Positions 51,279-60,794 of a stretch of 64,000 nucleotides of DNA are shown here, one piece after another. The position numbers and the translations under genes were made by a program. The number at the start of each line of letters is the position of its first letter. Position 1 is the stretch's first letter. The notes beneath the pieces are model-generated. The model saw nothing but the letters and a program-made list of their open reading frames with translations. It ran no database searches and was not told the origin of the DNA. This DNA is from DATJOJ01 sp035507035 (lineage in GTDB: Bacteria; Acidobacteriota; Terriglobia; Terriglobales; Acidobacteriaceae), in NCBI GenBank assembly GCA_035507035.1, contig DATJOJ010000051.1, positions 1 through 64,000 of the forward strand. Reading direction: 5' to 3'.

Positions 51279-52274
51279 ATGATCACAGTTAAAGACCTGA
51301 CCAAGCGGTACGCACGCACCATTGCAGTAGATCAAATTTCATTCCAAGTGGCGAAGGGGCAGATTGTGGGGTTTCTCGGGCCCAACGGCGCGGGAAAAAC
51401 TACGACCATGCGGGTGCTTACTTGTTTTCTGCCACCCTCGGCCGGAACAGCCACGGTAGCGGGATTTGACGTTCTGGAACAGCCGCTCGAAGTGAAAAAA
51501 CGCATTGGATATTTGCCGGAGACGCCGCCGATTTATCCGGAGATGGAAACCGGCGAGTACTTACAGTTTGTGGGCAAGTTGAAGGGGTTGCGCGGATCGG
51601 AACTGCAGAAGCGAGTGGATTATGTGTGCGACCGCTGCGCGGTGGCCGACGTTAAGACCAAGTTGCTGGGGAAATTATCAAAAGGATATCGGCAGCGGGT
51701 TGGGCTGGCGCAGGCGATTATTCACAATCCCGAGGTTTTGATTCTCGATGAACCTACGGCTGGATTGGACCCCAAGCAGATCAACGAAACGCGGGATTTG
51801 ATCAAGGACCTGGCGGGCGAGCACACGATCATCCTCAGCACGCACATTCTGCCGGAGGTTGAGCAGACCTGCGAGCAAGTCATCATTATTAACAAGGGCA
51901 AACTGGTTGCGACGGACTCGGTACGGAATCTGGAGGCGCGAGCGCGCGGCGCAGAGTCGGTCGTAGTCGAAATCGCCGGCCGCAATGGCAGCCTGGACGC
52001 TTCCACAGCACAGCACAGGCTGGAACAAGTTGCCGGCGTGAGCAAGGTTTTGAGCAAAGGACAGAAAGATTCGCGGGCGATTTTCGAAGTGGAAAGCCAA
52101 AAAGGACGACTAGTGCGCGGCGACCTGGCGCGCGCAGTAGTCGAATCGGGATGGGATTTGAATGAACTTCGCCCGGCAGCGATGAGCTTGGAAGAAATCT
52201 TCCTGCAGCTCACGGGAGGCCAGGCCGCCGCCGAACCTGAGAAAGCTGTAACCAAGGGGGCGAAGGAACCATGA
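51279..52274 (+). CDS. ABC transporter ATPase (GldA-like)
   Basis: A 331-residue ATP-binding subunit: Walker A GPNGAGKTTTMR, signature LSKGYRQRVGLAQA, Walker B VLILDEPTAGLDP and switch His in ILSTHIL. The C-terminal about 100 residues after the ATPase are the DUF4162-like extension. It overlaps the permease gene by 4 bp (ATGA). The set ATPase-permease-GldG-DUF4340 corresponds to the gldA/gldF/gldG type, known from gliding Flavobacterium but widespread in non-gliding bacteria, so gliding should not be inferred. Confidence 0.92.
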   Translation: MITVKDLTKRYARTIAVDQISFQVAKGQIVGFLGPNGAGKTTTMRVLTCFLPPSAGTATVAGFDVLEQPLEVKKRIGYLPETPPIYPEMETGEYLQFVGKLKGLRGSELQKRVDYVCDRCAVADVKTKLLGKLSKGYRQRVGLAQAIIHNPEVLILDEPTAGLDPKQINETRDLIKDLAGEHTIILSTHILPEVEQTCEQVIIINKGKLVATDSVRNLEARARGAESVVVEIAGRNGSLDASTAQHRLEQVAGVSKVLSKGQKDSRAIFEVESQKGRLVRGDLARAVVESGWDLNELRPAAMSLEEIFLQLTGGQAAAEPEKAVTKGAKEP

Positions 52275-53038
52275 GGAATGTCTGGGTCATTTGCCGGAAA
52301 GAACTGGGCAGCTATTTTGCCTCGCCGGTCGCGTATTTGTTGCTGACGATGTTTGCGTTGATCTTCGGTTTCTTCTTCTGGAATGCACTCGGTTATTTTG
52401 TGATCGAGAGCATGGAAATGCAGATGCGCGGGCAGACATTTCCGATGAATCTGAACGAGCAGGTCATTCGCCCGCTGCTTTCGAACGCGAGTGTGATCGG
52501 ATTGTTTTTCATTCCGATGATTACCATGCGGCTGTTCGCGGAAGAAAAGCGCACAGGGACGATTGAGTTGCTGGCGACGTCGCCGGTGCGAGACATCGAA
52601 ATCATCATCGGGAAATGGCTGGCGGCTTTGATTCTGTATTCGTGCCTGCTGCTGTTCACGGCGATTAATTTCGCGTTTCTGTTCCGGTACGGCAATCCGG
52701 ATTGGAAGCCGCTGGCAGTGGGATATCTGGGATTGTTGCTGCAAGCCGGTGCATTGTTGGCGATCGGCACATTTATCTCGACGCTGACCAAGAATCAGAT
52801 CATCGCCGGGGCAGCGACGTTTGGGGTTTGCCTATTGCTCTGGGTATTAGAGTGGGTCAGCGGGTATGAAACTGCGCTGTGGGCGCAAGTGTTGTCGTAT
52901 ATGTCGGTGATCACACACTTCGAATCGTTCGGTAAGGGCACGATCGATTCCAAAGACGCAGTTTTTTATATAACACTGACATTTCTGGGTCTGTTTTTCA
53001 CGGCGCGGTCGCTGGAATCGCTGCGCTGGAGGTCGTAG
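52271..53038 (+). CDS. ABC-2 type permease (GldF-like)
   Basis: A 255-residue protein with six membrane helices. KELGSYFASPVAYLLLTMFALIFG at the start and RLFAEEKRTGTIELLATSPVRD are characteristic of ABC-2 permeases of this group. It would form the membrane channel powered by the ATPase upstream. The stop is directly followed by the ATG of the next gene, so the operon is tight. Confidence 0.9.
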   Translation: MRNVWVICRKELGSYFASPVAYLLLTMFALIFGFFFWNALGYFVIESMEMQMRGQTFPMNLNEQVIRPLLSNASVIGLFFIPMITMRLFAEEKRTGTIELLATSPVRDIEIIIGKWLAALILYSCLLLFTAINFAFLFRYGNPDWKPLAVGYLGLLLQAGALLAIGTFISTLTKNQIIAGAATFGVCLLLWVLEWVSGYETALWAQVLSYMSVITHFESFGKGTIDSKDAVFYITLTFLGLFFTARSLESLRWRS

Positions 53039-54415
53039 ATGGCGAGTCAATGGTTGAAGGCGAGACAGACTAAGTACGCGGCGTTCGCGACCGCCTACAT
53101 CATTATTGTGATTGCCGGGGTGGTAGTGGCCAATGTACTCGCTGACCGCTACAACAAGTCGGTGGATGCGACCTCGAACAAACGGTATAGCCTTTCGGAG
53201 CAGACTGCCAAGATCGTCAAGGGCCTCAAACAGAACGCGACGATTACCTACTTCAATCAGAGCACGAACTTTCGCGAGGGCAAGGACCTGCTCGACGAAT
53301 ACGCGAACCTTTCGCCTAAGGTGAAGGTGTTGTATGTCGACCCTGACAAGGACCCACAACTGGCGCGGGAGGCGGGAGTACGAAATTTCGGCACGGCGAT
53401 TGTTCAGATTGGTGACAAAAAGGAAGAAGCCAAGAGCATGACGGAGGAAGGCATCACCGGCGCTTTCATCCGCGATTTGAAAAGTACGACGCGCACGGTG
53501 TGCTTTGTGACGGGAAGCGGCGAGCACCAGATCGACGACAGCGCGCGCGATGGCTTTTCGCAATTCAAGACCATGCTGGCGAAGGACAGCTACGAAACCA
53601 AGGCCATCGATCTGCTGCAGAAGGCGGAAGTGCCGGCAGATTGCACGACGCTGGTGGTGGCCGGGCCGGGACGAAATTACGAGCAGCCGGAAGTCGATGC
53701 CATCAAGAAATATGTGGAAGGCGGCGGGCGGGCGTTCTTCATGCTGGATCCGCCGCTGAAAATCGGGCGAAGCGGCATCGCCGATAATGACGCGCTCACG
53801 AGCTTGCTGCAAAGCTGGGGCGTGACCATGAACAAAGATCTGATTATCGATCTGAATCCGATTGGACAGCTTGCCGGGCTGGGGCCGCAGGTGGCGCTGG
53901 TGACGAGCTATAGCTCGCAGCCGATTGTGGAGGACATGAAAGGAACGGCAACCGGCTTCCCGCTTTCGCGATCGATGGAGATCAAGAACGGCGACAAGAC
54001 GAACGTGCAGAAATTATTCGATTCCTCGAGCACGAGTTTGGCGACGATGAACCTGAGTTCGCCCACGGTGAATCCGAACGATCCGAAGAACAAAAAGGGC
54101 CCGCTGACGATCGCGGCCGCCGGGACTTACAGCACGGGGAAAGAAAACTCGCAGGGACGCTTTGTAGTGGTGGGCAGTTCGTTGTGGGCGGCGAATCAAT
54201 TTATCGATTTCAACGGCAATAACGACCTGGCGCTAAACGCGGTGAACTGGCTTTCTTCGGACGAGGACCTGATTTCGATCCGGCCAAAAGCGCCTGAGGA
54301 CAGGCACATCACTATGACGCGGGCGCAACTAGCGATGGTGCGGGCGACCAGTCAATTTCTGTTACCGCTGGTAGTGGTGGTGGCAGGATTTTTTGTGTGG
54401 TGGAAGCGGAGGTAA
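53039..54415 (+). CDS. GldG-like ABC transporter-associated protein
   Basis: A 458-residue protein with a helix near the N-terminus (about 14-35), a large periplasmic part and a C-terminal helix (about 435-453) before WWKRR. Typical blocks are NKRYSLSEQTAKIVKGL, VCFVTGSGEHQIDD and GGGRAFFMLDPPL. These proteins (ABC-type uncharacterised transport, GldG family) have a thioredoxin/IFT52-like fold and are thought to assist export. Function beyond that is unknown. Confidence 0.88.
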   Translation: MASQWLKARQTKYAAFATAYIIIVIAGVVVANVLADRYNKSVDATSNKRYSLSEQTAKIVKGLKQNATITYFNQSTNFREGKDLLDEYANLSPKVKVLYVDPDKDPQLAREAGVRNFGTAIVQIGDKKEEAKSMTEEGITGAFIRDLKSTTRTVCFVTGSGEHQIDDSARDGFSQFKTMLAKDSYETKAIDLLQKAEVPADCTTLVVAGPGRNYEQPEVDAIKKYVEGGGRAFFMLDPPLKIGRSGIADNDALTSLLQSWGVTMNKDLIIDLNPIGQLAGLGPQVALVTSYSSQPIVEDMKGTATGFPLSRSMEIKNGDKTNVQKLFDSSSTSLATMNLSSPTVNPNDPKNKKGPLTIAAAGTYSTGKENSQGRFVVVGSSLWAANQFIDFNGNNDLALNAVNWLSSDEDLISIRPKAPEDRHITMTRAQLAMVRATSQFLLPLVVVVAGFFVWWKRR

Positions 54416-54457
54416 GAAGGCAGCTCGCATGGTTCGAGTGGTGTCTCGTAAAACAGC

Positions 54458-55768
54458 ATGAAAATTCGCGGCCTGCTTATTGCAACTATAGTTTTTTTGA
54501 TTCTCGCCGGTCTTCTTTATTATTCCAATCATCACAAGCCGGCCGAAGAAGCGGTCAAGGCGTCGAACGAACATCCATCCATCCTGAAGCTCGACGAAGC
54601 CAACATTAACAAGTTGGAAATCAAGAAAAAAGATTCGCCGGCGATTGTGCTCGCGAGAAACAGCTCGGGGAGTTGGCAAATCACCGAACCGAAGGCCTAT
54701 GGCGCGGATCAAAGCACGATGAATGGCGCGCTCGCGTCGCTTTCGGCGCTGAATTCCGAGCGTGTGGTGGAAGACAAAGCCGCGGATCTCAAGCGGTATG
54801 GGCTGGATCAACCCGCGATTGAAGTGGATGTAACGGAAAAAGACAACAAGACGCAGAAGGTTTTGTTTGGCGACGATACACCAGCGGGCGGAGCGGTGTA
54901 TGCGATGCTAGCCGGCGATCCGCGGGTTTTTACGGTGTCGAGCTATAACAAGAACAGCGTAAATAAAAGCCTGGACGACTGGCGGGACAAGCGGCTGCTG
55001 ACCGCGAATCCGGACAAGATCAGCCGGGTGGAATTGATCCGCAAGGATCAAACGATTGAATTTGGGCGCAACAAGGACGAGTGGCAAATTCTGGAGCCGA
55101 AGCCGCTGCGGGCGGATAACTTTGCGGTCAGTGAATTGATTCGGAAATTGACAGATGCACGGATGGACCTCAGCGGGACGGAAGCAGACAACAAGGAAAG
55201 CACGTCGGCATTTGCCCATGCCACACCGGTCGCGACGGCAAAGCTGACAGACGAGTCCGGGTCGCAAAATCTGGAAGTGCGGAAGAGCAAAGACACGTAC
55301 TACGGAAAATCCAGCGTGGTGGAAGGAACTTATAAGTTGAGTTCCGACCTTGGCGCGGAACTCGACAAGAGCTTGGACGACTTCCGGAATAAGAAGCTTT
55401 TTGATTTCGGCTTCAACGATCCGAACAAAGTCGAACTGCACAACGGAGCGAAAGCTTATTACTTGACCCGCAGCGGCGAAGACTGGTGGTCGAACGGCAA
55501 GAAGATGGATGCGGGGATGGTGCAGACATTCATCGCCAAAATGCGGGACCTTTCCGCGAGCAAGTTTATCGAATCCGGCTTTGCCAATCCTACGATTGAA
55601 GCCGATGTCACTTCCGATGACGGCAAGCGGGTAGAGAAAGTTTCGTTCGCGAAGTCAGGAAACGATTACGTTGCCAAGCGGGAAAACGATTCGGGCTTGT
55701 ATCAAGTCGATTCCAGCGCGGTCGACGATCTGCTGAAGGCGGCGGACGATATCAAGACGCAGAAGTAA
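54458..55768 (+). CDS. DUF4340 domain protein
   Basis: A 436-residue protein with an N-terminal anchor helix (about 5-22). The rest consists of repeated DUF4340 units, seen in SWQITEPKAYGADQSTMNGAL, QILEPKPLRADNFAVSELI and DWWSNGKKMDAG. DUF4340 proteins regularly follow GldG-like genes, as here, and are expected on the outer face of the inner membrane. There is a 42-bp gap from gldG. Function is unknown. Confidence 0.88.
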   Translation: MKIRGLLIATIVFLILAGLLYYSNHHKPAEEAVKASNEHPSILKLDEANINKLEIKKKDSPAIVLARNSSGSWQITEPKAYGADQSTMNGALASLSALNSERVVEDKAADLKRYGLDQPAIEVDVTEKDNKTQKVLFGDDTPAGGAVYAMLAGDPRVFTVSSYNKNSVNKSLDDWRDKRLLTANPDKISRVELIRKDQTIEFGRNKDEWQILEPKPLRADNFAVSELIRKLTDARMDLSGTEADNKESTSAFAHATPVATAKLTDESGSQNLEVRKSKDTYYGKSSVVEGTYKLSSDLGAELDKSLDDFRNKKLFDFGFNDPNKVELHNGAKAYYLTRSGEDWWSNGKKMDAGMVQTFIAKMRDLSASKFIESGFANPTIEADVTSDDGKRVEKVSFAKSGNDYVAKRENDSGLYQVDSSAVDDLLKAADDIKTQK

Positions 55769-55774
55769 GTCAAT

Positions 55775-55810
55775 CCCCGCCCAACCAAAACCGGGTTGAG
55801 TGGGGCACCC
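55775..55810. repeat. REP-like hairpin ending in GGGGCACCC
   Basis: CCCCGCCCAACC (55775-55786) can pair with GGTTGAGTGGGG (55794-55805) with two mismatches, followed by CACCC. It is 6 bp beyond the DUF4340 stop and matches the hairpins at 884-927 and 5931-5974. It could act as a terminator of the operon. Confidence 0.55.
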
Positions 55811-55846
55811 CTGCAACAAATAAGAATCGTGCGAGAATGAGGCTCG

Positions 55847-56377
55847 ATGATCGTTCTCGAATCGCAGCGATTGCTCTTTCGCGAGCATGAACCCGGCGAC
55901 CTCGACGCCTATTGCGCGATGGAAGCCGATCCCGAGGTTCGACGCTACGTTGGCGGCGCTCCACGTACTCGCGAGGAGGCAAAGCGCAAATTCCGCAGCG
56001 CGCATTTAAAACACGCCAAGGCGCGACTTGCGCTGTGGGCAACAATCTTCAAACCCGACCGGCAATACATTGGCTATTGCGGCTTGTATCCAAATTTTGG
56101 GCCGCAAGGGCCAGTCGCGCACGAGGCGACGTTGGCTTTCTACCTGTCGCGGGAATACTGGGGACGAGGACTAGCGACCGAAGCCGGCCGAGCCTTTATT
56201 GAATTCGGCTTTGGCCAGTTGAATCTTGCGCGCATCGTCGCCACAATTGAAGTGGGCAATGCCGCCTCGCTGCGAGTTCTCGAAAAGCTGGGTTTTGTGC
56301 TGACCGGAACCGAAAATAGCGCGCGATCATTTCACACGTTCGCACTGGTCAACGCTTCAGAACGGCCCAAGCCTTAA
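55847..56377 (+). CDS. GNAT acetyltransferase (RimJ/RimL-like)
   Basis: A 176-residue protein of the GNAT fold: ESQRLLFREHEPGDLDAYCAM at the start, GYCGLYPNFGPQG, LAFYLSREYWGRGLATEAGRA (acetyl-CoA site) and VGNAASLRVLEKLGFVLTGT. This is the ribosomal-protein N-acetyltransferase-like branch; the acceptor may be a protein or small molecule. It is convergent with the TonB receptor, 18 bp apart. Confidence 0.9.
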   Translation: MIVLESQRLLFREHEPGDLDAYCAMEADPEVRRYVGGAPRTREEAKRKFRSAHLKHAKARLALWATIFKPDRQYIGYCGLYPNFGPQGPVAHEATLAFYLSREYWGRGLATEAGRAFIEFGFGQLNLARIVATIEVGNAASLRVLEKLGFVLTGTENSARSFHTFALVNASERPKP

Positions 56378-56395
56378 ATTAAAACTGACTCCAGC

Positions 56396-59300
56396 TTAGA
56401 ACGCTAGTTTCAGTCCGAACTGCACGGTACGGGGACGATGGGCCTCGATCGGATGCAGGAACGAGCTTCCCACCATACAACTGGGATCGCCAGCGGAGTA
56501 CGTTTCCTGCCCATAACAAGTAATGGTGTTATTTGCCTGATTACCGCGATCGGGATCGTAGATGATGAATTGCGTGTGATTGAAAACGTTGAAGGCTTCG
56601 GCGCGAAATTCGAGGGTCGCACCCTCCGTTACCTTGAAATGCTTGAGCAGGGCCATATCGAAATTCAGGCGGCTGGGATTGTTGAGAAAGTTCCGTCCCG
56701 CGTCGCCGAAGGTCAGGCCGGTAGGCGCTGCAAAGGCTTCCGGATTGTATAACAGCGGCCCAATACTGCCCGAACTGAAGGGGGCGCGGGAGCGAGGGTT
56801 TCCAATCACGTCGGGATACGACCCTGCGCCGATGCCGTTGGCCACGCCGGCATTGTCCAGCACGGAAGTTCCGTTGGAGCTTGCGCCATTGACTACGCTA
56901 AAAGGCGTGCCGGACTGGTAGACGGTGATGCCGGTGAGTTCCCAGCCGGTGGCGATGGTTCGACCGACGCGAGACTCGACGTCGGGAGGCGGGTTTCCGG
57001 AATCGCTGCTCCAGTTCGACATGGAAAGACGAAGTTTGTTGATAAGGCTATCGAGCTTGTAAATATAGTTGACGCTGAGCAAGTGGCGCTCATCGAAATT
57101 GGAACTCGCTTTATTGGCAGCGAGGTCGAGCGCGTTGACTAAGGTGGTGTCGGAGCGGTCGGACGAATCATCGATGGAGTGGCTGTAAGAATAGGCGACT
57201 CCTACGGTTAGCGGTCCGGTAGCGTGACGGAGGGTGGCCTGCAGTGCGTTGTAATTTGAATCCGCGGCATTTTGGAGGGAGAAGACTCGTCCGATCCCAG
57301 GTGCGAACGTGCGCAAAGAATTGGGATCGGGAATGGTTTTGTAGGGTGTGCCGAAACAGGCTGCTTCTAAATTGACGAAGCCGGGCTGGCCGACGCTCGC
57401 CGTGGTCGTGGCCGGAAAATCCTGGGTGATCGGGTTCTCGGGTCCGTACAAAGTGAACTTGGCCCCATCATAGCTGCTGCAGTCCTGCAAGGTGAGTGGT
57501 TGGCCAGGAAGAAAGGGATTCTTTCCAGCGGCGACGGGAGCGAGTTGGTTGATCTGAAGGTCGGTAGTGAGATGCGTGCCTTTGCTGCCGACGTAGGCGA
57601 TGGTCGCGACCGTGTTTTTATTCACTTCGCGTTGAATACTGAGGCTCCACTGCTGCACATAGGGCCAAACGGCTGCGGTCGGAATCGCGGTTACGTTCAG
57701 AGGATATGCGCCCTGGCCCGGGCAGTTGCCGCCGCCAGCGGGGAGCTGGCCCACACCTCCGATGCACTCGTAGCTGAAGGGCCGGTTTTGCGTCATGTCG
57801 AGCACGAGCGGGGCGCTGCCTTCGAGTGAACCGCTGTTGGCTTCGTTGCCGGAACCGTGGTGGAAGAACATTCCGTAACCGGCGCGAATGGACATCTTGC
57901 CATCGCCACGAGGATCAAGGGCGAAACCGATGCGGGGAGCGGGATTGAATAAATGTCCGGTCATGCAGCCATCGGGGACACCGTTTACTCCGCAGCGGAC
58001 AAGGCCATTGGTGATGCGGGGGTCAAGATTAGTCAAGTTGAGGGGGATCGGCTGGCAGTTTGTGCCCACCGAATTGCAGGTGCCAGGGACGGCAAGTCCT
58101 CCGGTGACGCTGTCAATGGTGGTTTCTGCTGCGAGCGACTTGTTAAACGCAGAGGGCGTCCAGTTGTAAATGTTGTTGTACTTTTCGTGCCAGAGACCGA
58201 ACAAGCTCATGCGGAGACCGAGATTCAGAGTCAAGCGCGGGTTCACGCGCCAGTCATCTTGAAAATAGGGTTCAACCACGTTGTAACGGCTGTAGTAGTT
58301 GAGCTGAGCGCTATCCTGCTGAAAGTTCTTGATGGCGCCACCGCCGTTAGGACGGTTGCCGCCAGCTCCGAGGAGAAAATCCGCGAAGGCATTTCCGGTA
58401 GTGTTGTAGCTGCTGACGTTGCTGAAAATTAGCAAGCCCTGCACGTCGCCGTTGTTGGCTCCGACAGCTTGATTCAGTTCGTTACGCTGGGCGACGACCC
58501 ACTGGACACCAGTCTGCAGGGTGTGTTTGCCGACGACCTTGCTGAGGTCATCGCGGAAATTGTAAGTGGGATTGCTGTGGTGCCAGGGCAAATATCCGGG
58601 ATCCATGCCGAAACCGTATCCGCCGTACGCCTGATTCGTTCCCTGGATCAGGACGCCAGGCATCTTTCCACCGAAGCCGTTGTTGAAGAGGTAGCCCATG
58701 GTGAGGCCAGCCGGCCGCTGGTACGAGGTTCCGTTAGAGTCGATGTTGTTCATCGTGATGTGATCGGTGGTGTAGCTAACGATGAATTGGTTCAGCAGGC
58801 TGGGCGAAATGGTGCTGGTCAGGTTGGTTAACATGCTGAGTCCAGGCCCGATGAACCGGCTCTGTAAATTGGGAAAGCTATTGCTGACCGTAGCCCACTG
58901 CGGCGAGAGGACGATGGTGTTCCACTGATCGTGAATATAACGGAAGGTTAGTTTGTTCCTGGGAGTAAGAACTTGGTCGATCTTGAATAATTCTTCACGC
59001 CAATAGGTGCTGGGAGAAACATCGCCGGTGAAACAAGAACCGATGCTGGAGTTGCAACCGGTGGTCGAGTTAGGCAGTGGCAGAATATTGTTGTTCAGCA
59101 GAAGTTGAGCGTTGGGGTCGATGGGGACGATGTTTCCCGGGAAGGTGAAATAGGTGGCCTGCTGATCACCGTTTGTGGGCAATTGCTGCAGAATGCCCGG
59201 GCAATCGGGATATTTGCTTCGTGAAAACGTGGTTGACGTTCCCGGCAGGCCGTTCATGGGCGGAGTCACGAAGGGGCAGACGTCGCTGAAATTTCCTTGC

Positions 59301-60340
59301 TGCTCGGCAGCGGAGGGAACGCCCTGGTTGTACGGGATGGGCGTGCGTTCCAAATGGAATTCTTCGGAGGCGAAGAAATAAGTTTTGTCTTTTCCGTTGT
59401 AAATCTTGGGGATGATCACCGGACCGCCGAGAGTAACGCCGAAATCGTTCCTTCGATACAGTGGCGCCTTTGTGCCCTCATCGAAGTAACCTTTGGAGTT
59501 GAAGAATTCGTTGCGGATAAATTCATAGACGTTGCCGTGGAGATCGTTGGTTCCGGATTTGGTTTCGGCAAGAACTGTGCCGGATGCGCTGCGGCCATAC
59601 ATCGCACCATAATTGGAGGTCAACACCTGCACTTCGCTGAGCGCATCCAGGCTGGGGTAAACAATCAACGTGCTTTGGTTGCCATTGAGGCCTACGTTGA
59701 TGACGTCGCCCCCATCGATATTGAAGGAGTTGTATTCCACTCGACCGCCGTTCACGCTGTAGCGAACGCTTCCGGTCACGCCAACTTTGGCTTCGTCCTG
59801 GCCGGTTTGATTGCTGACGCCGGGAGTCAGCGCAATCAACTGGGTGAAGTTGCGACCGTTCAGTCCCAGGCTTACGAGTTCCTTTTCTGTGATGACCCCA
59901 ACAATTTGCGAAGTTTCGGTTTCGACCTGGGTGACTTTTTGGCCCTCCACGTTGACCGATGTTTTTTCTCCGGCGGGTTCGAGAACCGCATCCATGGTGA
60001 GGCTCTGAGTCGCAGTCAGGGTAAGTCCGTCGGTGTGAAAGTCCTTAAAGTTGGGCGCTGAAACCGTCAAACTGTAGGTCCCGGCGGGCAATCCGGTAAC
60101 TTTATATTCGCCGCGTTCGTTGGAGGTTCCGATTGTCTTCTTGCCGCTGCTGTCGGTGACGGTTACAGTGGCGGCCGTCAGGACAGCGCCGGTCTGATCG
60201 GTGACCGTGCCGTCGAGAGTGGCACCGGTTTTTGCGGAAGGGGCTGGACTCTTAGTCGTCTGGGCTGTACTACTTACACAAATCAGTAACGAAATCAATA
60301 AGAGATAAAGCAATGCGGTCGCAAGTCGCAAAGTGGTCAC
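56396..60340 (-). CDS. Oar-like TonB-dependent outer membrane receptor
   Basis: A 1314-residue protein. A signal peptide at the start (hydrophobic LLYLLLISLLICVSSTAQ), a carboxypeptidase-regulatory-like beta-sandwich (about residues 40-130, with LDGTVTDQTGAVLTAATVTV), a plug (about 145-260) and a 22-strand barrel to the end (QFGLKLAF, terminal Phe as in outer membrane proteins). This architecture is greatly expanded in Acidobacteriota and is assigned to uptake of polymers or to adhesion. The start may be the GTG at 60340 or a TTG at 60331, which has a better Shine-Dalgarno distance. The divergent neighbour is a PstS-like secreted protein. Confidence 0.93.
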   Translation of the reverse strand: MTTLRLATALLYLLLISLLICVSSTAQTTKSPAPSAKTGATLDGTVTDQTGAVLTAATVTVTDSSGKKTIGTSNERGEYKVTGLPAGTYSLTVSAPNFKDFHTDGLTLTATQSLTMDAVLEPAGEKTSVNVEGQKVTQVETETSQIVGVITEKELVSLGLNGRNFTQLIALTPGVSNQTGQDEAKVGVTGSVRYSVNGGRVEYNSFNIDGGDVINVGLNGNQSTLIVYPSLDALSEVQVLTSNYGAMYGRSASGTVLAETKSGTNDLHGNVYEFIRNEFFNSKGYFDEGTKAPLYRRNDFGVTLGGPVIIPKIYNGKDKTYFFASEEFHLERTPIPYNQGVPSAAEQQGNFSDVCPFVTPPMNGLPGTSTTFSRSKYPDCPGILQQLPTNGDQQATYFTFPGNIVPIDPNAQLLLNNNILPLPNSTTGCNSSIGSCFTGDVSPSTYWREELFKIDQVLTPRNKLTFRYIHDQWNTIVLSPQWATVSNSFPNLQSRFIGPGLSMLTNLTSTISPSLLNQFIVSYTTDHITMNNIDSNGTSYQRPAGLTMGYLFNNGFGGKMPGVLIQGTNQAYGGYGFGMDPGYLPWHHSNPTYNFRDDLSKVVGKHTLQTGVQWVVAQRNELNQAVGANNGDVQGLLIFSNVSSYNTTGNAFADFLLGAGGNRPNGGGAIKNFQQDSAQLNYYSRYNVVEPYFQDDWRVNPRLTLNLGLRMSLFGLWHEKYNNIYNWTPSAFNKSLAAETTIDSVTGGLAVPGTCNSVGTNCQPIPLNLTNLDPRITNGLVRCGVNGVPDGCMTGHLFNPAPRIGFALDPRGDGKMSIRAGYGMFFHHGSGNEANSGSLEGSAPLVLDMTQNRPFSYECIGGVGQLPAGGGNCPGQGAYPLNVTAIPTAAVWPYVQQWSLSIQREVNKNTVATIAYVGSKGTHLTTDLQINQLAPVAAGKNPFLPGQPLTLQDCSSYDGAKFTLYGPENPITQDFPATTTASVGQPGFVNLEAACFGTPYKTIPDPNSLRTFAPGIGRVFSLQNAADSNYNALQATLRHATGPLTVGVAYSYSHSIDDSSDRSDTTLVNALDLAANKASSNFDERHLLSVNYIYKLDSLINKLRLSMSNWSSDSGNPPPDVESRVGRTIATGWELTGITVYQSGTPFSVVNGASSNGTSVLDNAGVANGIGAGSYPDVIGNPRSRAPFSSGSIGPLLYNPEAFAAPTGLTFGDAGRNFLNNPSRLNFDMALLKHFKVTEGATLEFRAEAFNVFNHTQFIIYDPDRGNQANNTITCYGQETYSAGDPSCMVGSSFLHPIEAHRPRTVQFGLKLAF

Positions 60341-60794
60341 CCTTCGCCTGGGAATGGAAACGACACATGGTGCAGAGAAATTGTGACGTTACGATGACAC
60401 GAATGTTAATTTCAGGTGAAAAACGAAAGAGGCGAAGTCAAGGCGTTGAAGTTGAGCGAAAAAAAGAATCTCTGAGTCCCGGCTGCCTACCTGCTTGAGA
60501 GTGCGCTCGCAGAGGGCAAGGCGCGCGCCGAAACCTGTCCGGTGAACCCGACAATTCACGAGATTTTAATTTTGCTGTCGCTTGCCTGCAACACGCATCG
60601 ACGATAGTTCCCACGACTCAGCCAGGCGACTGCTTGCGGAGTGATCAAGTTGCGCCGCCGAGTCAGGGCTCGTCGTTTGCCACAATCGCTCAGCAAACTC
60701 AGATTCGGCGTGCGTTGGGATTACGTATCGCCGCAGTTTAAACACGGGGGTGCTCCCCCTAGCCGCGCAAATTTGCGCCACGAGGAAACACACG
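60341..60794. other. 454-bp intergenic region upstream of two divergent genes
   Basis: Between the TonB receptor and the PstS-like gene there is no convincing reading frame. A run of ATTGTGACGTTACGATGACAC near 60380-60400 resembles a degenerate palindrome and could be an operator. TTAAACACGGGGGTG at 60738-60752 is similar to the ACACAGAGG repeats. Both genes' promoters are expected here. Confidence 0.45.

Noticed and set aside
51279..55768. Gliding motility operon
   Set aside because: GldA/F/G-like genes occur in many non-gliding bacteria, and no other gld or spr genes are in the window.
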